Source: Acidobacteriota bacterium
Lineage (GTDB): Bacteria > Acidobacteriota > UBA890 > WLXD01
NCBI GenBank assembly: GCA_012103255.1
Contig: WLXD01000004.1
Span: 124,001 to 188,000, forward strand
Direction of reading: 5' to 3'
Length of the DNA: 64,000 nt
This document shows, piece after piece, positions 53,256-60,260 of this stretch (the stretch's first letter is position 1; each line of letters opens with the position of its first letter). Position numbers and translations under genes: made by a program. Under the pieces are notes generated by a model. The model was given only the letters and a program-made list of their open reading frames with translations, made no database searches and had not been told where the DNA came from.

Positions 53256-53650
53256 CGGGAACCTCCATCTTCGGCGTCGCGAGCACGATCAATCAGATGC
53301 GCAAGGCGATCGAGCTCACCGTGCGATGCCTTCGTGTCCGCGTCGTCGAGGAGCGCGGCCATGATCTGTTCGGACGAACCATTGAACAGTGTGTCGCGCA
53401 GGTGACGTAGCGCCGAGCGCTGCGCGCTGTCCTTCTCGATCGTCGGCGAGTAGACGTAGCGCGGTCCGTCTTCGGAGTGCTGCGCGAAGCCCTTGTCCTC
53501 AAGAATCCGTAGCAGGGCGCGCACGGACGAGTAGCTCGGCGGCTCAGCGAGTTGCTCGCGAACCTCCGCTACGGTCGCCGAGCCGCGCTGGAACAGCACA
53601 TCCATGATCTGCCGTTCGCGCCTGCTGAGCTGATGCCCCAGTGCGTCCAA
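53252..53650 (-). CDS. blaI: BlaI/MecI/CopY-family repressor
   Basis: 132 residues from a TTG start at 53650 with GAGGAGG eight bases upstream. Winged helix: LSRRERQIMDVLFQRGSATVAEVREQL and YSSVRALLRILEDKGFAQH, then the wing GPRYVYSPTIEKDSAQRSALRHLRDTLF and a C-terminal dimerisation region containing the zone cleaved in MecI/BlaI proteins. Coupled to the M56 peptidase gene (4-base overlap), the usual sensor-repressor pair. Its promoter contains a 27-bp dyad in the spacer. Confidence 0.92.
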   Translation of the reverse strand: MDALGHQLSRRERQIMDVLFQRGSATVAEVREQLAEPPSYSSVRALLRILEDKGFAQHSEDGPRYVYSPTIEKDSAQRSALRHLRDTLFNGSSEQIMAALLDDADTKASHGELDRLAHLIDRARDAEDGGSR

Positions 53651-53710
53651 AACTGTCGCCTCCTCGGCTGCCCGGAACCCCGTGGCAGCATTGACTTCTG
53701 TCCTAGTGCG

Positions 53711-53748
53711 AGAAAATTAGCACAGTGCTATTTTTCTAGCAAGGACTT
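53711..53748 (-). promoter_or_regulatory. blaI promoter with operator dyad in the spacer
   Basis: Dyad arms AGAAAATTAGCAC (53711-53723) and GTGCTATTTTTCT (53725-53737) around one A match at 12 of 13 positions. On the minus strand TTGCTA (-35), a 17-base spacer and TAATTT (-10) frame the dyad, so bound repressor would block RNA polymerase. Consistent with BlaI autoregulation. Confidence 0.75.
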
Positions 53749-53760
53749 ATCGAGGAGTTT

Positions 53761-54549
53761 CTACAGCAGCCCGCGAATCCACCCGCCGTCAACCGGAACC
53801 GACTGGGCGGTGATGTATCCGGCACGGTCAGACGCCAGGAATGCGATCAGGGCGGCGAGCTCGCGAGGCTCGCCGAGCCGTCGGGCCGGGATCGAGTTCT
53901 CCCAGCCCTCGATCATCTGTTCGCGGGTCGCGTCACGTGCTTCGGCCTGCTTGTCGGCAAGCTCGTCCACTCGGTCCGTCCACGTGAATCCCGGCATCAC
54001 GCAGTTCACCGTGATGCCGTCCGCGGCGACCTCGTTGGCCAGTGTTCGGGCAAATCCGGTGACCCCGGCGCGAACAGTGTTGGACAGGATGAGGCCATCA
54101 ACCGGCTGCTTCACGGCAATCGATGTGATGTGCACCATGCGCCCCCAGCCACGCTTCCGCATACCCGGAAGCACTCGTCGGCTCAGTCGCACGACGCTAT
54201 TGAGCGTGCCTTCGACGGCAGCCTCCCAATCGTCTTCGCCGACTTCATCGAATGTCCCAGGCGTCGGGCCACCGCCGTTTGTCACCAGGATGTCGACAGG
54301 CCCGAACTCTGATTCCGCCGTTGCGACGAGGCGCTCCAGATCGTCAGCATTCGCCGTGTCGACTCTCACCGCGCGAACGTCGCCCCCAGCCGCTTCGATC
54401 TCGGCGCGCGCCGACTCGAGTTCATCTTCCCCGCGCGCGCAAATGACGACCCGCACGCCCTCCGCTACCAACTCGAGGGCCGCGGCTCGGCCGAGTCCCT
54501 TGCTCGAGGCGACAACTACCGCGACTCTGCCGGCCAGTCCGAGATTCAT
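53761..54549 (-). CDS. SDR-family protein lacking the usual Tyr-x-x-x-Lys pair
   Basis: 262 residues with the Rossmann pattern: cofactor loop VVASSKGLGRAAALEL (7-30 region; SSKGLG in place of GxxxGxG), DTAN acidic residue, NGGGPTPG (in place of NAG) and a C-terminal ADGITVNCVMPGFTWTDRV region. At the expected catalytic YxxxK position the sequence reads LILSNTVRAG, with Ser and Arg instead. This variant recurs in related '3-oxoacyl-ACP reductase-like' proteins as I recall, so it is probably a functional subclass of uncertain activity. Coupled to a cupin gene (4-base overlap). Confidence 0.8.
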   Translation of the reverse strand: MNLGLAGRVAVVVASSKGLGRAAALELVAEGVRVVICARGEDELESARAEIEAAGGDVRAVRVDTANADDLERLVATAESEFGPVDILVTNGGGPTPGTFDEVGEDDWEAAVEGTLNSVVRLSRRVLPGMRKRGWGRMVHITSIAVKQPVDGLILSNTVRAGVTGFARTLANEVAADGITVNCVMPGFTWTDRVDELADKQAEARDATREQMIEGWENSIPARRLGEPRELAALIAFLASDRAGYITAQSVPVDGGWIRGLL

Positions 54550-54926
54550 GAATCGTCGCGCAGGTACGAGTCCGAGCCGTCGAGCCAGTCCTCGCGAGGC
54601 GGGGAAAAGATGTCGACGTCGTCGGTGTCTTCGAGGGCCTCGGCCTTGTGCGGAACGTGCGCAGGAATGTGCAGAACCTCGCCGGCCCGGACGTCGATTG
54701 GATCCGCGTCCTCGCTACCGATCCAGAACCGCAGGGCGCCCGACAACACTTGCGTGATCTGCTCGTTGTGATGCGAATGCATCGGCACGATGGCGCCCTT
54801 CTTGAGGATCACCTGCGCGATCATCATCTTGTCGCCGGTCACCATTCGGCGCCCGATCTTGTCGTTGAGCTGCTCCTGGGGCATGTCGTCCCAGCGCGAA
54901 AGGGTTACCGGGTCGTGCTCGCTCAT
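54546..54926 (-). CDS. cupin-domain protein
   Basis: 126 residues, single cupin barrel. Motif 1 GAIVPMHSHHNEQITQVLSGAL (about 44-65) with metal-binding His, His, Glu; motif 2 VRAGEVLHIPAHVPHKAEAL (about 79-98) with the final His. Stand-alone cupins are metal-dependent dioxygenases, isomerases or ligand sensors; the substrate is unknown. Coupled to the atypical SDR gene, suggesting joint action on a small molecule. Confidence 0.8.
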   Translation of the reverse strand: MSEHDPVTLSRWDDMPQEQLNDKIGRRMVTGDKMMIAQVILKKGAIVPMHSHHNEQITQVLSGALRFWIGSEDADPIDVRAGEVLHIPAHVPHKAEALEDTDDVDIFSPPREDWLDGSDSYLRDDS

Positions 54927-54954
54927 CGAAGCCTCCGTAGGAAACGGGCCCGCG

Positions 54955-57291
54955 TCACGACAGCTTCGCGCGCAACCGTTCCTGAACTTGCCGTGGATCT
55001 GCGCCCGCAGCCTCGCGCATCACCTGGCCCATGAAAAAACCAATCAAGCCTTGCTGGCCGCCGCGGAACTGCTCGGCCTTGTCCGGATTCGCGGCAATCG
55101 CCGCGTCAATTGCGGCGTCCACGGCATCCATGTCGGCCTCGACGTCCAGACCATGCTCGGCCACAATCGCCGCCGGATCGCCACCGGAAGAGGCCAGAAT
55201 CGCGAAAGTCTTCTTGGCCGCCTCTCCCGAGATGTCGCCGCCGTGAGTCATCGACACCAGCCGGCCCAATGCGGCCGCATCGAACGCCAGGCCCGCAACG
55301 CCGTCGTCGCCGATCACTCGCAGCACCTGGTTCACGGTCCATTTCGCGACCTCGGTGGGGGGCGCGGACTCTGCAGCGACCACCGCGCCGTCGAAGAACT
55401 CCACGAGCTCCCTTGTGCCCGTGAGCACGTCGGCCGTCGCCTCTTCGATCCCCAGAGCAGTCTGTAGTCGCTCGAATGAAGCTGATAGCGCTTCGTCGGC
55501 GGCGCGCGCCTCCGCTCGCAACTCAACCGGCGAACGCTTCTTTCGCTTGCGAACGTCCTCGCCAGCGGTGGCGCTCGGCGCCGGTTCTGGCTCGGCAGGC
55601 GCACTCTGTTCCTCTCGCGTGCGAGTCCAAGTATCACGAAGCGTGGTGACCCGATTGAACACAGGCGCACCCAGTGCGGAATCGTTCGGGTCGGCAAAGA
55701 AGTAGCCGACGCGCTCGAACTGAACGTGACTCCCCGGCTCTACTTCCGCGATCGCCGGCTCGGCGAAGGCGTTCACCTGGGTGAGCGAGTCCGGATTCAG
55801 ATCTTCGAGATAGTCGTGATCGAGCCCCGGATGCGGCACACGGAACAGACGGTCATAGAGGCGAGTCTCGACCGGAACGGCGTGTGCTGCCGAGATCCAA
55901 TGGATCGTGCCCTTGATACGTCGGCCATCCGCGGGGCTGCCACCGCGCGAGTCGGGATCGTACGAGCAGCGAAGCTCCTTAGCTTCGCCTTCGTCGTCTT
56001 TGACGACCTCGTCGCACCGAATCACATAGCCGTATCGCAGCCGCACTTCGGATCCGGGGCTGAGCCTGAAAAAGCCTTTGTCCGGCTCCTCCATGAAGTC
56101 ATCGCGCTCGATCAGCAACGTGCCGTCGAACGGAACCTTGCGTGAACCGTCCTTCGGAACATCGTGCGGCCAGTACTCGGCATCCAGGTGATCGACCTCA
56201 CCCTCTGGCCAGTTGGTGATCACGACTCGCAACGGATCGATCACCGCCAGCATGCGCGGTGCCTTGTGGTTGAGGTCGTCGCGTACGGCGTAGTCGAGCA
56301 TCGATAGATCGACCCGCGAATCGGCCTTCGCAACGCCAACCAGATCGCAGAACCTACGTAGGGCAGTCGGGGTCACGCCCCGACGCCGCAGGCCGGCGAT
56401 CGTGGGCATCCGCGGATCATCCCAGCCTGTTACCTGCCCGCCCTCCACCAGACGGAGCAACTTCCGCTTGCTCGTGATCATGTAGTCGACGTTGAGGCGC
56501 GCGAACTCGTATTGCCGCGGTCGCGAGCCGGCCAGTTCGATGTTGTCGACGTACCAGTCGTAGAGTTCGCGGTTGTTCTCGAACTCGAGCGTGCAGAGCG
56601 AGTGGGTGACGCCCTCGATCGCGTCCGATTGTCCGTGCGCCCAGTCATAGAACGGATAGATGCACCAGTCATGGTCGCGTCGATAGTGCGGAGCGTGGCG
56701 GATCCGGTACATCAGCGGGTCCCGCATCTTCATGTTCGGATGCGCCATGTCGATTTTGGCCCGAAGCACCATGGCTCCGTCAGGAAAACCGCCCGCACGC
56801 ATTTTCTGGAAGAGTTCGAGGTTCTCCTCGACCGCCCGGTCACGGTGCGGGCTGTTCTCGCCCGGCTCGGTTACCGTGCCGCGCTGCTCGCGAATCGCGT
56901 CCTCGGTCTGATCGTCGACGTATGCCTTGCCGGCACGGATCAGCTCGAGGGCCCAGTCGTGGAGTTGGTCGAAATAGTCCGACGCGTGGCGGGCATCGCC
57001 TTCCCAGTCGAATCCGAGCCAGCGGATGTCTTCCTTGATAGCCGCCACATAGCGCGGGTCCTCGGTCTCCGGATTCGTGTCGTCGAAACGAAGATTGCAG
57101 CGTCCACCGAACTCTTCGGCAATGCCGAAGTTCAGGCAGATAGCCTTGGCGTGCCCGATGTGGAGGAAGCCGTTCGGTTCCGGTGGGAAGCGCGTGACGA
57201 CGGTCTCGTGAGCGCCGCTATCGATGTCGCCACGCACGATCGTGCGCACGAAATCTGTGGCGACATTGTCTCCGTCACGGCTTGCACTCAC
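54955..57291 (-). CDS. glnS: glutaminyl-tRNA synthetase with C-terminal YqeY/GatB-like domain
   Basis: 778 residues. Class I signature FPPEPNGFLHIGHAKAI (HIGH at about 39-42), then the Glx-specific blocks RFDDTNPETED and the second signature near MITSKRKLLRL (KMSKS-type, SKR), a VWD-type anticodon-binding region, and a charged linker KRKKRSPVELRAEA. Residues ~605-778 form a YqeY/GatB-like tail (PTEVAKWTVNQVLRVIGDDG... GGQQGLIGFFMGQVMREA). Such tails occur in Deinococcus and some other GlnRS and aid tRNA binding. Charging tRNA-Gln directly would make the GatCAB route unnecessary for Gln, though not necessarily for Asn. Confidence 0.93.
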   Translation of the reverse strand: MSASRDGDNVATDFVRTIVRGDIDSGAHETVVTRFPPEPNGFLHIGHAKAICLNFGIAEEFGGRCNLRFDDTNPETEDPRYVAAIKEDIRWLGFDWEGDARHASDYFDQLHDWALELIRAGKAYVDDQTEDAIREQRGTVTEPGENSPHRDRAVEENLELFQKMRAGGFPDGAMVLRAKIDMAHPNMKMRDPLMYRIRHAPHYRRDHDWCIYPFYDWAHGQSDAIEGVTHSLCTLEFENNRELYDWYVDNIELAGSRPRQYEFARLNVDYMITSKRKLLRLVEGGQVTGWDDPRMPTIAGLRRRGVTPTALRRFCDLVGVAKADSRVDLSMLDYAVRDDLNHKAPRMLAVIDPLRVVITNWPEGEVDHLDAEYWPHDVPKDGSRKVPFDGTLLIERDDFMEEPDKGFFRLSPGSEVRLRYGYVIRCDEVVKDDEGEAKELRCSYDPDSRGGSPADGRRIKGTIHWISAAHAVPVETRLYDRLFRVPHPGLDHDYLEDLNPDSLTQVNAFAEPAIAEVEPGSHVQFERVGYFFADPNDSALGAPVFNRVTTLRDTWTRTREEQSAPAEPEPAPSATAGEDVRKRKKRSPVELRAEARAADEALSASFERLQTALGIEEATADVLTGTRELVEFFDGAVVAAESAPPTEVAKWTVNQVLRVIGDDGVAGLAFDAAALGRLVSMTHGGDISGEAAKKTFAILASSGGDPAAIVAEHGLDVEADMDAVDAAIDAAIAANPDKAEQFRGGQQGLIGFFMGQVMREAAGADPRQVQERLRAKLS

Positions 57292-57301
57292 GTCGACACC
57301 C

Positions 57302-57323
57302 TCCTGCTGGCGATGCAGCAGGA
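57302..57323. other. stem-loop in the glnS upstream region
   Basis: Perfect 8-bp stem TCCTGCTG / CAGCAGGA with a 6-base loop, in the 84-base space between the PQQ-like propeller stop and the glnS start. No T run follows in either direction, so it is not a clear terminator. It could affect leader RNA of glnS. Confidence 0.35.
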
Positions 57324-57375
57324 TCGCACTCCGCGCCGCATGGCGCTAGCAAACCCAGGCGTGGCAGGCGATGCG

Positions 57376-58632
57376 CTAGTCGCTGCTCGACTGAATCTTG
57401 TAGAGCGCGGTAGTACCGCGCAGATACATCGCGTCCCCGATGATCACCGGAGACGCGTCGAACCCGTCGTCCAGACTGCTCTGTGCAACGACTTCGTAGT
57501 TCTCGCCCTGCCGGAGAACCAGACCGCCTCCGTCGCGACCCACGATGTAGACGTAGCCATTGGCCGCAACCGGCGACGCATAGATCTCGCGAACCCCATC
57601 CAGACGCTCAGGGCCGTAGAGCAGCTCACCGGTGGAGGCATGCATGGCAGACAGAATCGCCGAGTTGCTCTTCACGTAGTAGATGATGTCGTCAACAAGC
57701 AGAGGCGACGGGACGTAGGGAGTGTCGCGATCGATACGCCATCGGATCGCATCCGTGCCATCGATATTTCCCGAGGCGGTTGCGAGATCGACAGCCATCA
57801 TCGCCTGACCGCGGAAACCGGCAGCGAGGTACACGACCCCGTCAGCGTATGCCGGACTCGGTATCGCGTTGAGGGTCAGACCGGGGCCATCCCACAGGAG
57901 CTCGCCATTGGCGAGATCGTAGCTGCGCACCCGGTTTGTACCGGCGGTGATCACCTGAGTGCGACCGTCGTACTCCACAACCAGCGGTGTCGCCCAGGTT
58001 GTCGGTTCATCTCGGGCAACTCGCCAGAGTTCGTCACCAGTCGACTTGTCGAACGCGCCGATCCAGGAGTCGCTCTCCTGATCCCAGACCACCACCAGGG
58101 CATCACCGTGGAGGGCGGGTGAAGCGCCCTCGCCGAAGTCTCTGCGCGTCTGCATCTGGCCGAAATCCAGTTCCCACACGACGTTGCCGTCCGTGTCGAG
58201 GCAGTAGAGTCCGTACGAACCGAAGAACGCCCAGATATGCTCACCGTCCGTAACAGCCGAAGCGGACGCGTAGGAGTTGGTGGCGTGCTTGCCGGCGTAC
58301 GGCGCTTGCTCCCGCACGACCGACCGCCAGACCTCCGAACCATCGTTGGTGTCATAGGCCACGACGGCCCAGCTGACCTCGCCTTCGCCAATCGCAGTCA
58401 TCACGTAGACCCGATCGTCCCAAACGACGGGCGTCGCCGAGCCCAGTCCCTGGAGTTCCGTCTTCCAGGCCACGTTCATGCTCTCGGACCACTCAACCGG
58501 CGGAGTGCCGGTCGCTGCGCCCGTGCCGTCCGCACCGCGCCAGGTTGGCCAGTTCCCGTCGATCGTGGCGGGAGCGGCCGCAAGCGACGCGGCCAACAGG
58601 ACGAACGTAACCGTGGCGATCAACTTCCTCAT
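57376..58632 (-). CDS. secreted PQQ-like beta-propeller repeat protein
   Basis: 418 residues from ATG 58632 with a signal peptide (1-24, SLAAAPA). Propeller blades with WPTWRGADGTG (the N-terminal 'WP.WRG..G.G' signature of this subfamily), CLDTDGNVVWE, AFDKSTGDELWRV and SYDLANGELLWDG elements. No catalytic dehydrogenase residues or haem motif, so a non-enzymatic or uncharacterised role is likely. A relative is at 6936. It follows the TetR gene by 32 bases on the same strand, so it may be regulated with it. Confidence 0.8.
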   Translation of the reverse strand: MRKLIATVTFVLLAASLAAAPATIDGNWPTWRGADGTGAATGTPPVEWSESMNVAWKTELQGLGSATPVVWDDRVYVMTAIGEGEVSWAVVAYDTNDGSEVWRSVVREQAPYAGKHATNSYASASAVTDGEHIWAFFGSYGLYCLDTDGNVVWELDFGQMQTRRDFGEGASPALHGDALVVVWDQESDSWIGAFDKSTGDELWRVARDEPTTWATPLVVEYDGRTQVITAGTNRVRSYDLANGELLWDGPGLTLNAIPSPAYADGVVYLAAGFRGQAMMAVDLATASGNIDGTDAIRWRIDRDTPYVPSPLLVDDIIYYVKSNSAILSAMHASTGELLYGPERLDGVREIYASPVAANGYVYIVGRDGGGLVLRQGENYEVVAQSSLDDGFDASPVIIGDAMYLRGTTALYKIQSSSD

Positions 58633-58664
58633 CTTCACTCCGGGGCTGTTTTCGATGCGATGGC

Positions 58665-59327
58665 TCAAGCGTAGCCTGGCCCGGGCGTGCGCGCGACGGG
58701 CGCAGCCCGGCCGGCGTCTGATGGGCTCACACCACGTAGCAACAACTCCGCCGTCGCGTCGGCGCAGGCGCCAAGATCGTCCGCCACGACGTCATCGCCG
58801 AGCAGCCCCAGCATGACGATGCCCAGCGTGGTTCCTGCGACCACGCGCGCCAGATGTTCGACGTCGACCTCGAGTTCTCCCGCTGCTGCGGCGGCCCTGA
58901 CCGCGGCGGCACCACGCGCCTGGGCGGGCAAGAGCACGTCTGCGCCGTAGCGCCGGCGCAGGCGCGGGTCGCAGAGCAACTCGGGGAGCAGCGCCCGCAA
59001 CAGGTCGCGTGATTCCCAGAGCGTGCGGAGCCGTTGCTCGACGTAGGCGCGCAGCAAATCGGCGAACCCGACCTCTGCCCGGCTCCCGAGTCGCAACCGC
59101 GTGCCCTCTGCGTCGGCCAGACGATCGAGCAGTCCGTCGACGAGTGCGCGCTTGCCGGCGAAGTAGTTGTACAGGGTGCCGTCGGCCACACCGCACTCGC
59201 GAGCAATGGCGCCGACGGTCGCACCGTGGAAGCCCTCCCGCGCAAAGACGCGTTCGGCTGCATCCAGAATGGCCTCGCGACGATCCGTGGCTCGGCGCGA
59301 CGCTGCAGAAGAGACTTCGGGCGGCAT
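58665..59327 (-). CDS. TetR-family transcriptional regulator
   Basis: 220 residues from ATG 59327. The open frame extends to an ATG at 59384, but that start would place a 20-bp operator-like palindrome inside codons 3-8, so the later ATG is preferred. HTH: RREAILDAAERVFAREGFHGATVGAIARECGVADGTLYNYFAGKRALVDG (about 14-64), the canonical TetR domain. The C-terminal domain is helical and Ala-rich. Likely represses itself and possibly the propeller gene downstream. The ligand is unknown. Confidence 0.9.
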   Translation of the reverse strand: MPPEVSSAASRRATDRREAILDAAERVFAREGFHGATVGAIARECGVADGTLYNYFAGKRALVDGLLDRLADAEGTRLRLGSRAEVGFADLLRAYVEQRLRTLWESRDLLRALLPELLCDPRLRRRYGADVLLPAQARGAAAVRAAAAAGELEVDVEHLARVVAGTTLGIVMLGLLGDDVVADDLGACADATAELLLRGVSPSDAGRAAPVARTPGPGYA

Positions 59328-59358
59328 TTCGGGCGAATCGCTCCGTTGGAGATCATTT

Positions 59359-59378
59359 ATGAATGAATATTCATTCAT
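59359..59378. promoter_or_regulatory. 20-bp perfect palindrome, TetR operator candidate
   Basis: ATGAATGAATATTCATTCAT is fully self-complementary and built from two TGAATGAATA half-sites, resembling many TetR-family operators. It lies 32 bases ahead of the chosen TetR start and 57 bases ahead of the divergent membrane-protein gene at 59435, so it could control both. Confidence 0.75.
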
Positions 59379-59434
59379 TTTCATGAAACATACAACCAGC
59401 CAAGGCCGGTCACGATCGGGTTTATGCTTGCCCC

Positions 59435-60061
59435 ATGCAAGGACGACTCGGCGAAGTCTGGCCCGTTGCGGCGTTCACAGCCGCCTACCTGCTCCCGGCA
59501 GCTGCCACGGCACTGGCCACGGGGAATTTCGAGTTCGTGTTCTACACGATCGTACTCGTGGTTCTGATCGGACTGGTCTGGTTCGTGGACCGTTTCGTCG
59601 GGCTGAGTAGCGGAGCGCTCTGGGGACTCTCCGCCTGGGGCGCGCTCCACATGGCCGGCGGCCTGGTGAACATCCCGGCGAGCTGGCCTGCCAACGCGCC
59701 CGCCCCGGCCGTTCTCTACAACATGTGGTTGATCCCGGATCGGCTGAAGTTCGACCAGTTCGTGCACGCATTTGGCTTCGGCCTCACCACGTGGATCTGC
59801 TGGCAGGCCCTAGCAGCGGCGCTCCGCGCCAGAGACGCCACACCACAGCCAACCGCCGGCCTGATGGTGCTTTGTGCCGCGGCCGGGATGGGATTCGGTG
59901 CCATGAACGAGGTGATCGAGTTTGCAGCGACCATTCTCGTGCCTGAAACCAACGTCGGCGGATACATGAATACCGGCTGGGACCTCGTGGCCAACCTGGT
60001 CGGCGTCACGATCGCGGCGATCTGGATCGGCGTCAGGGGACACCGCGAGACCTCCGCCTGA
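59435..60061 (+). CDS. multi-pass membrane protein, YjdF/DUF2238-like
   Basis: 208 residues with six hydrophobic segments: about 9-28, 30-50, 62-80, 108-128, 144-166 and 180-199. Conserved-looking FDQFVHAFGFGLTTWI and FGAMNEVIEFAATILV with acidic residues in or near the membrane, plus NTGWDLVANLVG, resemble DUF2238 (YjdF-like) proteins. The GAMNEVIEF and DLVANL motifs suggest a conserved polar site. Function unknown. Divergent from TetR across a palindromic operator. Confidence 0.55.
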   Translation: MQGRLGEVWPVAAFTAAYLLPAAATALATGNFEFVFYTIVLVVLIGLVWFVDRFVGLSSGALWGLSAWGALHMAGGLVNIPASWPANAPAPAVLYNMWLIPDRLKFDQFVHAFGFGLTTWICWQALAAALRARDATPQPTAGLMVLCAAAGMGFGAMNEVIEFAATILVPETNVGGYMNTGWDLVANLVGVTIAAIWIGVRGHRETSA

Positions 60062-60125
60062 GGGATGACGACTGCCCCTCGTGGGCGCTAGAGTGTGGCC
60101 GGTCTCTTCACAGCGAGGAGGGGTG

Positions 60126-60206
60126 ATGCCCCGCGACACGCGCGTTCAACTCCGGCGACTACCTCAGCACAGCCGGCCCGACGTGTTTGCTCCGCCGAAC
60201 GACTGA
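60126..60206 (+). CDS. possible 26-residue leader ORF upstream of lat
   Basis: A short frame beginning ATG 60126 and ending TGA 60204-60206 is preceded by a very strong AGGAGGGG ribosome-binding site. The predicted peptide starts MPRDTRVQLRRLPQ and has five Arg in 26 residues. It lies in the 199-base space ahead of the lysine aminotransferase. It might be a regulatory leader or simply chance; no terminator/antiterminator pair is obvious. Confidence 0.3.
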   Translation: MPRDTRVQLRRLPQHSRPDVFAPPND

Positions 60207-60260
60207 CACGGACGTCACCTCTTCCGTTCAGATCGCGCCACTACCCGCCGGAGCACTCTC

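Noticed and set aside
51318-53650. Beta-lactam resistance locus (blaI/blaR1)
   Set aside because: No penicillin-binding sensor domain (no SxxK/SxN/KTG motifs) in the M56 protein and no beta-lactamase or PBP2a gene nearby.
56512-58122. Long open frame (about 536 codons) on the plus strand
   Set aside because: It is antisense to glnS and the PQQ-like propeller gene; both minus-strand proteins have clear family motifs and the plus-strand translation has none.
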